Positions 35,002 to 46,910 of a stretch of 64,000 bases of DNA are shown here, one piece after another (within the stretch, counting starts at the first letter, position 1; the number at the start of each line of letters is the position of its first letter). The stretch is from Calliopsis andreniformis (Eukaryota > Arthropoda > Insecta > Hymenoptera > Andrenidae): contig NW_027480543.1 in NCBI RefSeq assembly GCF_051401765.1, positions 372,001 through 436,000 on the forward strand, read 5' to 3'. Position numbers and translations under genes: made by a program. The notes under the pieces are model-generated. The model was given only the letters and a program-made list of their open reading frames with translations, ran no database searches and was not told the DNA's origin.

Positions 35002-36479
35002 ATTGAGGATTGAAGATTGAGTATTGAGGATTAAAGATTGAGGATTGAGGATTGAGGATTGAGGATTGAGGATGACGGCTGAGGGTTGAGAATTGGGGTT
35101 TGAGGACTAAGGACGGAGGATAGAGGATTGAGAATTGAGGATTGAGGATTGAGGATTGACGATTGAGTATTGGGTATTGAGGATCGAAGAATGAGGATCG
35201 AGGATTGAGGATTGAGGATTGAGGATTGAATATTGAGTATTGAGGATTGAAGATTGACTATTGAGGATTGCGAATTGAGGATTGGGGATTGAGGATTGAG
35301 GATTGAAGATTGAGTATTGAGGATTGAAGGTTGAGGATTGTGGATTGAGGATTGAGGATTGAAGCTTGAATATTGAGGATTGGGGACTGAGTGTTGAGGG
35401 TTGATTGATGAGAATTGATGTTTGTGGATAGGGATTTGAAGATTGCGGGTTGAGTATTGAGTATTGAAAACTGTGAATTCATGATATTCTATTGAGGATT
35501 GAGGATTGACCACTGATTGTTGAGGACTGAGGGCTGAAGATTGAGGATTCAGGATTGAGGATCCAGGATTGAGGATTGAGGATTGAGGATTGAGGATTGA
35601 GGATTGAAGACTGAGGATTGGGTATTGAGGATTGAACATTGAGGATTGAGGGTTGAGGTTTGAGGAGTGAAGATTGAGGATTGAGGATTGAGGATTGAGG
35701 ATTGAGGATTGAGGATTGAAGATAGAATATTGATGATTAAAGATTGAGGGTTGAGGATTGAGGGTTGTGGGTTGAGGACGAGGACTGAGTGTTGAATATT
35801 GATGTCTGAGGTCTGAGGATTGAGGATTGAGAATTGAGGATTGAGGATTGAAGATTGAGGATTGGGTATTGAGGATTGACGAATGAGGATTGAGGATTGC
35901 GGATTGAGGATTGAAGATTGAGCATTGAGTATTGAAGATTGAGGATTGAGGATTGAGGATGGAGGATTGGGGATTGAGGAATGCGGATTGAAGATTCAGT
36001 ATTGAGGATTGAGGATTCAGAATTGAGGATGAGGATTGAACATTGAGTACTGAGTGTTGAGGGTAGAGTGATGAGAATTTATGTTTCTGGATAGAGATTT
36101 GAAGATTGCAGATTGAGTATTGAGTATTGAAAACTGTGAATTGAGGATATTCTATTGAGGATTGAGGATTGACAACTGAATGTTGAGGACTGAGGGCTGA
36201 AGAATGAGGATTCAGGATTGAGCATTCAGAATTAAGGTTTGAGGACTGAGGATTGAGGTTTGAAGATTGAGTATTGAGGATTGAAGATTGAGGATTGAGG
36301 ATTGAGGATTGAGGATTGAGGATTGAAGATTGAGTATTGAGGATTGAAGATTGAGGATTGAGGATTGAGGATCGAGGATTGAGGATTGAAGATTGAGTAC
36401 TGAGGATTGAAGATTAAGATTGAGGATTGAGGATTGAGGATTGAGGATTGAGGATTGAGGATTGAAGGTTGAGTATTGA

Positions 36480-39400
36480 GGATTGAAGATTGAGTATCGA
36501 GGATTGAAGATTAAGAATTGAGGATTGAGGATTGAGGATTGAGGATGAGGGCCAAGGGTTGAGGATTGAGGTTTGAGGTCTGAGGACTGAGGATTGAGGA
36601 TTGAGAAATGAGGATTGAGGATTGAAGAATGAGGATTGAGGATTGAAGATTGAGGATTGAGGATTGAGGATTGAAGATTGAGTATTGAGGATTGAAGATT
36701 GACGATCGAGGATTGAGAATTGAGGACTGAGTATTGAGGATTGAGGATTCAAGATTGAGTATTGAGGATTGAAGGTTGAGTTTTGTGGATTGAGGATTGA
36801 GGATTGAGGATTGAATATTGAGGATTGGGGACTGAGTGTTGAGGATTGAATGATGAGAATTGGTGTTTGTGGATAGAGGTTTGAATATTGCAGATTGAGT
36901 ATTGAGTATTGAAAACTGTGAATTGATGATATTCTATTGAGGATTGAGGATTGACAACTGATTGTTGAGGACTGAGGGCTGAAGCTTGAGGATTCAGGAT
37001 TGAGGATTCAGGATTGTGGTTTGAGGTGAGAGGACTGAGGATTGAGGATTGAGGATTCAGAATTGAGGATTGAGGATTGAGGATTGAAGATTGAGGATTG
37101 GTCGTTGAGGATTGATCATTGAGGATTGAGGATTGAGGATTGAGCATTGAGGATTGAAGGTTGAATATTGATGAATGAAGATTGATAATTGAGGATTGAG
37201 GGTTGTGGATTGAGAACGAGGACTGAGGGTTGAGTGTTGATGCCTGAGGTCTGAGGATTGAGGATCGAGGATTGCGAACTGAGGATTCAGGATTGAGGAT
37301 TGAAGATTGAGGATTGGGTATTGAGGATTGAAGAATGAGAATTGAAGAATGAGGATTGGGGAATGATAATTGAGGATTGAGGATTGAATATTGAGTATTG
37401 AGTATTGAATATTGAGGATTGAGGATTGAGGATTGAGGATTGAAGATTGAGTATTGAGGATTGAAGATTGAGGATTGAGGATTGAGGATTGAGGATTGAG
37501 GATTGAGGATTGAGGATTGAAGATTGAGAATTGAGAATTGCGAATTGAGGATTGAGGGTTGAGGGTTGAGGACTGAAGATTGGGTATTGAGGATTGAAGG
37601 TTGAGGATTGTGGATTGAGGATTGAGGATTGAGACTTGAATATTGAGGATTGGGGACTGAGTGTTGAGGGTTGAGTGATGAGAACTGATGTTTGTGGATA
37701 GAGATTTGAAGATTGCAGGTTGAGTATTGAGTATTGAAAATTGTGAAATCATGATATTCTATTGAGGATTGAGGATGGACCACTGATTGTTGAGGACTGA
37801 GGGCTGAAGATTGAGGATTCAGGGTTGAGGATTCAGGATTGAGGTTTGAGGACTGAGGATTGAGGATTGAGGATTGAGGATTGAGGATTGAGGATTGAGG
37901 ATTGAGGATTGAAGACTGAGGATTGGGTATTGAGGATAGAACATTGAGGATTGAGGTTTGAGGTTTGAGGGGTGAAGATTGAGGATTGAGGATTGAGGAT
38001 TGAGGATTGAGGATTGAGGATTGAGGATTGAAGATTGAATATTGATGATTAAAGATTGAGGGTTGAGGATTGAGGGTTGTGGATTGAGGACGAGGACTGA
38101 GTGTTGAATATTGATGTCTCAGGTCTGAGGATTGAGGATTGAGAATTGAGAATTGAGAATTGGGGAATGAGGATTGAAGATTGAGGATTGGGTATTGAGG
38201 ATTGACGGATGAGGATTGAGGATTGCGGATTGAGGATTGAAGATTGAGTATTGAGGGTTGAAGATTGAGGATTGAGGATTGAGGATTGGGGATTGAGGAT
38301 TGCGGATTGAAGTTCAGTATTGAGGATTGAAGATTCAGAATTGAGGATGTGGTTTGAACATTGAGTACTGAGTGTTGAGGGTTGAGTGATGAGAATTTAT
38401 GTTTCTGGATAGAGATTTGAAGATTGCAGATTGAGTATTGAGTATTGAAAACTGTGAATTGAGGATATTCTATAGAGGATTGAGGATTGACAGCTGAATG
38501 TTGAGGACTGAGGGCTGAAGATTGAGGATTCAGGATTGAGGATTCAGAATTGAGGTTTGAGGACTGAGGATTGAGGATTGAAGATTGAGGATTGAGGATT
38601 GAGGATTGAGGATTGTGGATGAGGGCTGCGGGTTGAGGATTGGGGTTTGAGGACTAAGGACGGAGGATTGAGGATTGAGAATTGAGGATTGAGGATTGAG
38701 GATTGAAGATTGAGGATTGGGTATTGAGGATCGAAGAATGAGGATTGAGGATTGAGGATTGAGGATTGAGGATTGAATATTGAGTATTGAGGATTGAAGA
38801 TTGACTATTGAGGATTGCGAATTGAGGATTGAGTATTGAGGATTGAAGATTGAGGATTGAGGATTGAGGATTGAGTATTGATGATTGAGGATTGAGGATT
38901 GAGGATTGAGGATTGAGGATTGAGGATTGAGGGTTGTGGATTGAGGACGAGGACTGAGGGTTGCATATTTATGTTTGAGGTCTGAGGATTGAGGATTGAG
39001 GATTGAGAATTGAGGATTGAGGATTGAGGATTGAAGATTGAGGATTGGGTATTGAGTATTGAGGATTGAGGATTGAAGATTGAGGATAGGGTATTGAGGC
39101 TTGAAGGATGATGGTTGAGGATTGAGGATTGAGGATTGAATATTGAGTATTGAGGATTGAAGATCGACTATTGAGAATTGAGAATTGAGGATTGAGGGTT
39201 GAGGATTGAGGATTGAAGATTGAGTATTGAGGATTGAAGGTTGAGGATTGTGGATTGAGGATTGAGGATTGAGGCTTGAATATTGAGGATTGAGGATTAA
39301 GTATTGAGGATTGAAGATTGAGGATTGAGGATTGCGAATTGAGGATTGAGGGTTGAGGATTGAGGATTGAAGATTGGGTATTGAGGATTGAAGATTGAGG

Positions 39401-40370
39401 ATTGGGTATTGAGGATCGAAGAATGAGGATTGAGGATTGAGGATTGACGATTGAGGATTGAATATTGAGTATTGAGGATTGAAGACTGAGGATTGGGTAT
39501 TGAGGATTGAACATTGAGGATTGAGTATTGAGGTTTGAGGAGTGAAGATTGAGGATTGAGGATTGAGGATTGAGGATTGAGGATTGAGGATTGAAGATAG
39601 AATATTGATGATTAAAGATTGAGGGTTGAGGATTGAGGGTTGTGGATTGAGGACGAGATCTGAGTGTTGAATATTGATGTCTGAGGTCTGGGGATTGAGG
39701 ATTGAGAATTGAGAATTGAGGAATGAGGATTGAAGATTGAGGATTGGGTATTGAGGATTGACGAATGAGGATTGAGAATTGCGGATTGAGAATTGAAGAT
39801 TGAGTATTGAGGATTGAAGATTGAGGATTGAGGATTGAGGATTGAGGATTGGGGATTGAGGTTTGCGGATTGAAGATACAGTATTGAGGATTGAAGATTC
39901 AGAATTGAGGATTAGGACTGAACATTGAGTACTGAGTGTTGAGGGATGAGTGATGAGAATTTATGTTTCTGGATAGAGAGTTGAAGATTGCAGATTGAGT
40001 ATTGAGTATTGAAAACTGTGAATTGAGGATATTCTATTGAGGATTGAGGATTGACAACTGAATGTTGAGGACTGAGGGCTGAAGATTGAGGATTCAGGAT
40101 TGAGGATTCGGAATTGAGGTTTGAGGACTGAGGATTGAGGATTGAAGATTGAGTATTGAGGATTGAAGATTGAGGATTGAGGATTGAGGATTGAGGATTG
40201 AGGATGAGGGCTGAGGGTTGAGGATTGGGGTTTGAGGACTAAGGACGGAGGATTGAGGATTGAGAATTGAGGATTGAGGATTGAGGATTGAAGATTAAGG
40301 ATTGGATATTGAGGATCGAAGAATGAGGATTGAGGATTGAGGATTGAGGATTGAGGATTGAATATTGAGT
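36480..40370 (+). repeat. 3.9 kb segmental repeat, copy 2
   Basis: Partner of 26,310-30,200. Module A lies at 36830-37033, 37655-37858 (beta), 38366-38569 (alpha) and 39930-40133 (alpha). Differences from copy 1 are few single bases, for example GAGGTGAGAGG at 37,023 against GAGGAGAGAGG, and GATAATTGAGG at about 37,366 against GAGTATTGAGG. From about 39,300 on it overlaps the tandem triplet. Confidence 0.85.
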
Positions 40371-43244
40371 ATTGAGGATTGAAGATTGACTATTGAGGAT
40401 TGCGAATTGAGGATTGAGGATTGAGGATTGAGGATTGAAGATTGAGTATTGAGGATTGAAACTTGAGGATTGTGGATTGAGGGTTGAGGATTGAGGATTG
40501 AGGATTGAGGATTGAGGATTGAAGATTGAGTATTGAGGATTGAAGATTGAGGATTGAGGATTGAGGATTGAGGATTGAGGATTGAAGATTGAGTTCTGAG
40601 GGTTGAAGGTTAAGATTGAGGATTGAGGATCGAGGACTGAGGATTGAGGATTGAGGATTGAAGGTTCAGTATTGAGGATTGAAGATTGAGAATTGAGGAT
40701 TGAGGATTGAACATTGAGGACTGAGTGTTGAGGGTTGAGTGATGAGAATTGATGTTTGTGGATAGAGAATTGAAGATTGCAGATTGAGTATTGAGTATTG
40801 AAAACTGTGAATTGAGTATATTCTATTGAGGATTGAGGATTGACAACTGATTGTTGAGGACTGAGGGCTGAAGATTGAGGGTTCCAGATTGAGGATTCAG
40901 AATTGGAATTTGAGGACTGAGCATTGAGGATTGAAGATTGAGTATTGAGGATTGAAGATTAAGAATTGAGGATTGAGGATTGAGGATTGAGGATGAGGGC
41001 CGAGGGTTGAGGATTGTGGTTTGAGGGCTGAGGACTGAGGATTGAGGATTGAGAATTGAGGATTGAGGATTGAGGGTTGAAGATTGATGATTGTGTATGG
41101 AGGATTGAAGAATGAGGATTGAGGATTGTGGATTGAGGATTGAAGATTGAGGATTGTGTATTGAGGATTGAAGAATGAGGATTGAGAATTGAGGATTGAG
41201 GATTGAGGATTGAATATTGAGTATTGAGGATTGAAGATTGACTACTGAGTATTGCGAATTGAGGATTGAGGGTTGAGGATTGAGGATTCAGGATTGAAGA
41301 TTGAGTATTGAGGATTGACGGTTGAGGAATGTGGATTGAGGATTGAGGATTGAGGCTTGAATATTGATGATTGGGGACTGAGTGTTGAGGGTTGAGTGAT
41401 GAGAATTGAAGTTTGTGGATAGAGATTTGAAGATTGCAGGTTGAGTATTGAGTATTGAAAACTGTGAATTCATGATATTCTATTGAGGATTGAGGATTGA
41501 CCACTGATTGTTGAGGACTGTGGGCTGAAGATTGAGGATTCAGGATTGAGGATTCAGGATTTAGGTTTCAGGACTGAGGATTGGGGATTGAGGATTGAGG
41601 TTTGAGGATTGAGGATTGAGGATTGAAGACTGAGGATTGGGTGTTGAGGATTGAACACTGAGGATTGAGGATTGATGATTGAGGAGTGAAGATTGAGGAT
41701 TGAGGATTGAGGATTGAGGATGAGGGTTGCGGGTTGAGGATTGGGGTTTGAGGACTAAGGACGGAGGATTGAGGATTGAGAATTGAGGATTGAGGATTGA
41801 GGATTGAAGATTGAGGATTGGGTATTCAGGATCGAAGAATGAGGATTGAGGATTGAGGATTGAGGATTGAGGATTGAATATTGAGTATTGAGGATTGAAG
41901 ATTGACTATTGAGGATTGCGAGTTGAGGATTGAGTATTGAGGATTGAAGATTGAGGATTGAGGATTGAGGATTGAGGATTGATGATTGAGGATTGAGGAT
42001 TGAGGATTGAGGATTGAGGATTGAGGATTGAGGATTGAGGGTTGTGGATTGAGGATGAGGACTGAGGGTTGAATATTTATGTTTGAGGTCTGAGGATTGA
42101 GGATTGAGGATTGAGAATTGAGGATTGAGGATTTAGGATTGAAGATTGAGGACTGGGTAGTAAGGATTGAGGACTGAGGCTTGAAGATTGAGGATAGGGT
42201 ATTGTGGATTGAAGGATGATGATTGAGGATTGAGGATTGAGGATTGAGGATTGAATATTGAGTATTGACGATTGAAGATCGACTATTGAGGATTGCGAAT
42301 TGAGGGTTGAGGATTGAGGGTTGTGGATTGAGGACGATGACTGAGGGTTGAATATTGATGTTTGAGGTCTGAGCATTGAGGATTGAGAATTGAGAATTGA
42401 GGATTGAGGATTGAAGATTGAGGATTGGGTACTGAGGATTGAAGAATGAGGATTGAGGAATGAGGATTGAGGATTGAGTATTGAGGATTGAAGATTGAGT
42501 ATTGAGGATTGAAGGTTGAGCATTGAGGATTGAGGATTCAGGATTGAGGACCCAGGATTGAGGTTTGAGGACTGAGGATTGCGGATTGAGGATTGAGGAT
42601 TGAGGATTGAGAATTGGGGATTGAGGATGAGGGCTGCTAGTTCAGGATTGGGGTTTGAGGACTAAGGACGGAGGATTGAGGATTGAGAATTGAGGATTGA
42701 GGATTGAGGATTGAAGATTGAGGATTGGGTATTGAGGATCGAAGAATGAGGATTGAGGATTGAGGATTGAATATTGAGTATTGAGGATTGAAGATTGACT
42801 ATTGAGGATTGCGAATTGAGGATTGAGTATTGAGGATTGAAGATTGAGGATTGAGGATTGAGAATTGACGCTTGAGGATTGAGGATTGAGGATGGAGGAT
42901 TGAAGAGAGAGCACCGAGTGTTGAGGATTGAGTGTTGAGGATTGATGTTTGAGGATTGAGACTTGATTATTGAATATTTTGAATTGAGTATTCAACCATG
43001 AGGATTCAGTATATTCTATTGAGTATTGAGAACTGAGGATTGATGGTTGAGTATTGAGGATTGATGGATGAGGGTTGTGTGTTGAATATTGAGGATTGAG
43101 GGTTGAGGATTGAGGATTGAGTATTGATAATTGAGTATTGAGGATTGAGGATTGAGGTTTGAGGATTGAGGACGAGGACTGACGGTTGAGGATTGAGGTT
43201 TGAGGATTGAGTATTGAGGATTGAGAATTGAGGATTGAGGATTG
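39300..43244 (+). repeat. Tandem triplet, copy 1 (3,945 bases)
   Basis: First of three head-to-tail copies. Module A lies at 39930-40133 (alpha), 40719-40922 and 41376-41579 (beta); module B at 42870-43091. It is 279 bases longer than the other two: a segment of about 279 bases beginning near 41,640, with a D block (GGATGAGGGTTGCGGG) at about 41,720, is missing in copies 2 and 3. 279 is 40 heptamers less the one base lacking in D. Confidence 0.87.
42870..43091 (+). repeat. Module B, copy 10
   Basis: First B after the gap of about 28 kb. Its left arm has GGATGGAGG and AGAGAGAGCACCGAG, the centre TATTTTGAATTGAG and TATTCAACCATGAGG. It belongs with the copies at 3,255 and 5,338 (CAACCATG, GTATATTC) more than with the 8-14 kb group. 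Confidence 0.82.
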
Positions 43245-46200
43245 AAGATTGAGGATTGAAGATTGAGGATTGAGGATTGCGAATTGAGGATTGAGGGTTG
43301 AGGATTGAGGATTGAAGATTGGGTATTGAGGATTGAAGATTGAGGATTGGGTATTGAGGATCGAAGAATGAGGATTGAGGATTGAGGATTGACGATTGAG
43401 GATTGAATATTGAGTATTGAGGATTGAAGACTGAGGATTGGGTATTGAGGATTGAACATTGAGGATTGAGTATTGAGGTTTGAGGAGTGAAGATTGAGGA
43501 TTGAGGATTGAGGATTGAGGATTGAGGATTGAGGATTGAAGATAGAATATTGATGATTAAAGATTGAGGGTTGAGGATTGAGGGTTGTGGATTGAGGACG
43601 AGATCTGAGTGTTGAATATTGATGTCTGAGGTCTGGGGATTGAGGATTGAGAATTGAGAATTGAGGAATGAGGATTGAAGATTGAGGATTGGGTATTGAG
43701 GATTGACGAATGAGGATTGAGAATTGCGGATTGAGGATTGAAGATTGAGTATTGAGGATTGAAGATTGAGGATTGAGGATTGAGGATTGAGGATTGGGGA
43801 TTGAGGTTTGCGGATTGAAGATACAGTATTGAGGATTGAAGATTCAGAATTGAGGATTAGGACTGAACATTGAGTACTGAGTGTTGAGGGATGAGTGATG
43901 AGAATTTATGTTTCTGGATAGAGAGTTGAAGATTGCAGATTGAGTATTGAGTATTGAAAACTGTGAATTGAGGATATTCTATTGAGGATTGAGGATTGAC
44001 AACTGAATGTTGAGGACTGAGGGCTGAGGATTGAGGATTCAGGATTGAGGATTCGGAATTGAGGTTTGAGGACTGAGGATTGAGGATTGAAGATTGAGTA
44101 TTGAGGATTGAAGATTGAGGATTGAGGATTGAGGATTGAGGATTGAGGATGAGGGCTGAGGGTTGAGGATTGGGGTTTGAGGACTAAGGACGGAGGATTG
44201 AGGATTGAGAATTGAGGATTGAGGATTGAGGATTGAAGATTAAGGATTGGATATTGAGGATCGAAGAATGAGGATTGAGGATTGAGGATTGAGGATTGAG
44301 GATTGAATATTGAGTATTGAGGATTGAAGATTGACTATTGAGGATTGCGAATTGAGGATTGAGGATTGAGGATTGAGGATTGAAGATTGAGTATTGAGGA
44401 TTGAAACTTGAGGATTGTGGATTGAGGGTTGAGGATTGAGGATTGAGGATTGAGGATTGAGGATTGAAGATTGAGTATTGAGGATTGAAGATTGAGGATT
44501 GAGGATTGAGGATTGAGGATTGAGGATTGAAGATTGAGTTCTGAGGGTTGAAGGTTAAGATTGAGGATTGAGGATCGAGGACTGAGGATTGAGGATTGAG
44601 GATTGAAGGTTCAGTATTGAGGATTGAAGATTGAGAATTGAGGATTGAGGATTGAACATTGAGGACTGAGTGTTGAGGGTTGAGTGATGAGAATTGATGT
44701 TTGTGGATAGAGAATTGAAGATTGCAGATTGAGTATTGAGTATTGAAAACTGTGAATTGAGTATATTCTATTGAGGATTGAGGATTGACAACTGATTGTT
44801 GAGGACTGAGGGCTGAAGATTGAGGGTTCCAGATTGAGGATTCAGAATTGGAATTTGAGGACTGAGCATTGAGGATTGAAGATTGAGTATTGAGGATTGA
44901 AGATTAAGAATTGAGGATTGAGGATTGAGGATTGAGGATGAGGGCCGAGGGTTGAGGATTGTGGTTTGAGGGCTGAGGACTGAGGATTGAGGATTGAGAA
45001 TTGAGGATTGAGGATTGAGGGTTGAAGATTGATGATTGTGTATGGAGGATTGAAGAATGAGGATTGAGGATTGTGGATTGAGGATTGAAGATTGAGGATT
45101 GTGTATTGAGGATTGAAGAATGAGGATTGAGAATTGAGGATTGAGGATTGAGGATTGAATATTGAGTATTGAGGATTGAAGATTGACTACTGAGTATTGC
45201 GAATTGAGGATTGAGGGTTGAGGATTGAGGATTCAGGATTGAAGATTGAGTATTGAGGATTGAAGGTTGAGGATTGTGGATTGAGGATTGAGGATTGAGG
45301 CTTGAATATTGATGATTGGGGACTGAGTGTTGAGGGTTGAGTGATGAGAATTGAAGTTTGTGGATAGAGATTTGAAGATTGCAGGTTGAGTATTGAGTAT
45401 TGAAAACTGTGAATTCATGATATTCTATTGAGGATTGAGGATTGACCACTGATTGTTGAGGACTGTGGGCTGAAGATTGAGGATTCAGGATTGAGGATTC
45501 AGGATTTAGGTTTCAGGACTGAGGATTGGGGATTGAGGATTGAGGTTTGAGGATTGAGGATTGAGGATTGAAGACTGAGGATTGCGAGTTGAGGATTGAG
45601 TATTGAGGATTGAAGATTGAGGATTGAGGATTGAGGATTGAGGATTGATGATTGAGGATTGAGGATTGAGGATTGAGGATTGAGGATTGAGGATTGAGGA
45701 TTGAGGGTTGTGGATTGAGGATGAGGACTGAGGGTTGAATATTTATGTTTGAGGTCTGAGGATTGAGGATTGAGGATTGAGAATTGAGGATTGAGGATTT
45801 AGGATTGAAGATTGAGGACTGGGTAGTAAGGATTGAGGACTGAGGCTTGAAGATTGAGGATAGGGTATTGTGGATTGAAGGATGATGATTGAGGATTGAG
45901 GATTGAGGATTGAGGATTGAATATTGAGTATTGACGATTGAAGATCGACTATTGAGGATTGCGAATTGAGGGTTGAGGATTGAGGGTTGTGGATTGAGGA
46001 CGATGACTGAGGGTTGAATATTGATGTTTGAGGTCTGAGCATTGAGGATTGAGAATTGAGAATTGAGGATTGAGGATTGAAGATTGAGGATTGGGTACTG
46101 AGGATTGAAGAATGAGGATTGAGGAATGAGGATTGAGGATTGAGTATTGAGGATTGAAGATTGAGTATTGAGGATTGAAGGTTGAGCATTGAGGATTGAG

Positions 46201-46910
46201 GATTCAGGATTGAGGACCCAGGATTGAGGTTTGAGGACTGAGGATTGCGGATTGAGGATTGAGGATTGAGGATTGAGAATTGGGGATTGAGGATGAGGGC
46301 TGCTAGTTCAGGATTGGGGTTTGAGGACTAAGGACGGAGGATTGAGGATTGAGAATTGAGGATTGAGGATTGAGGATTGAAGATTGAGGATTGGGTATTG
46401 AGGATCGAAGAATGAGGATTGAGGATTGAGGATTGAATATTGAGTATTGAGGATTGAAGATTGACTATTGAGGATTGCGAATTGAGGATTGAGTATTGAG
46501 GATTGAAGATTGAGGATTGAGGATTGAGAATTGACGCTTGAGGATTGAGGATTGAGGATGGAGGATTGAAGAGAGAGCACCGAGTGTTGAGGATTGAGTG
46601 TTGAGGATTGATGTTTGAGGATTGAGACTTGATTATTGAATATTTTGAATTGAGTATTCAACCATGAGGATTCAGTATATTCTATTGAGTATTGAGAACT
46701 GAGGATTGATGGTTGAGTATTGAGGATTGATGGATGAGGGTTGTGTGTTGAATATTGAGGATTGAGGGTTGAGGATTGAGGATTGAGTATTGATAATTGA
46801 GTATTGAGGATTGAGGATTGAGGTTTGAGGATTGAGGACGAGGACTGACGGTTGAGGATTGAGGTTTGAGGATTGAGTATTGAGGATTGAGAATTGAGGA
46901 TTGAGGATTG
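43245..46910 (+). repeat. Tandem triplet, copy 2 (3,666 bases)
   Basis: Module A lies at 43875-44078 (alpha), 44664-44867 and 45321-45524 (beta); module B at 46536-46757. It has the 279-base deletion, with junction GACTGAGGATTGCGAG at about 45,580. It is offset by 3,666 from copy 3 at every landmark checked. Confidence 0.88.
46536..46757 (+). repeat. Module B, copy 11
   Basis: Carried by triplet copy 2. I saw no difference from the copy at 42,870. Confidence 0.82.

Larger units (their letters stand above)
30200..36480 (+). repeat. Composite region built from shorter duplicated segments
   Basis: Module A copies lie at 30348-30551 (beta), 30926-31129 (alpha), 31869-32072 (beta), a fragment near 32,850-32,900, 33282-33485 (beta), 34372-34513 (truncated), 34867-35001 (truncated), 35385-35574 (beta, short right end) and 36048-36251 (alpha). 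Parts match 27.9-28.7, 24.8-25.9 and 17.7-18.3 kb. No module B, gene or unique sequence is seen. Confidence 0.75.

Noticed and set aside
41720..42080. C-type block with ATATTTATG as a possible promoter or start region
   Set aside because: The AT-rich stretch is just a run of variant heptamers repeated at many places (10.4, 25.2, 45.7, 56.5 and 61.8 kb) with no downstream gene.
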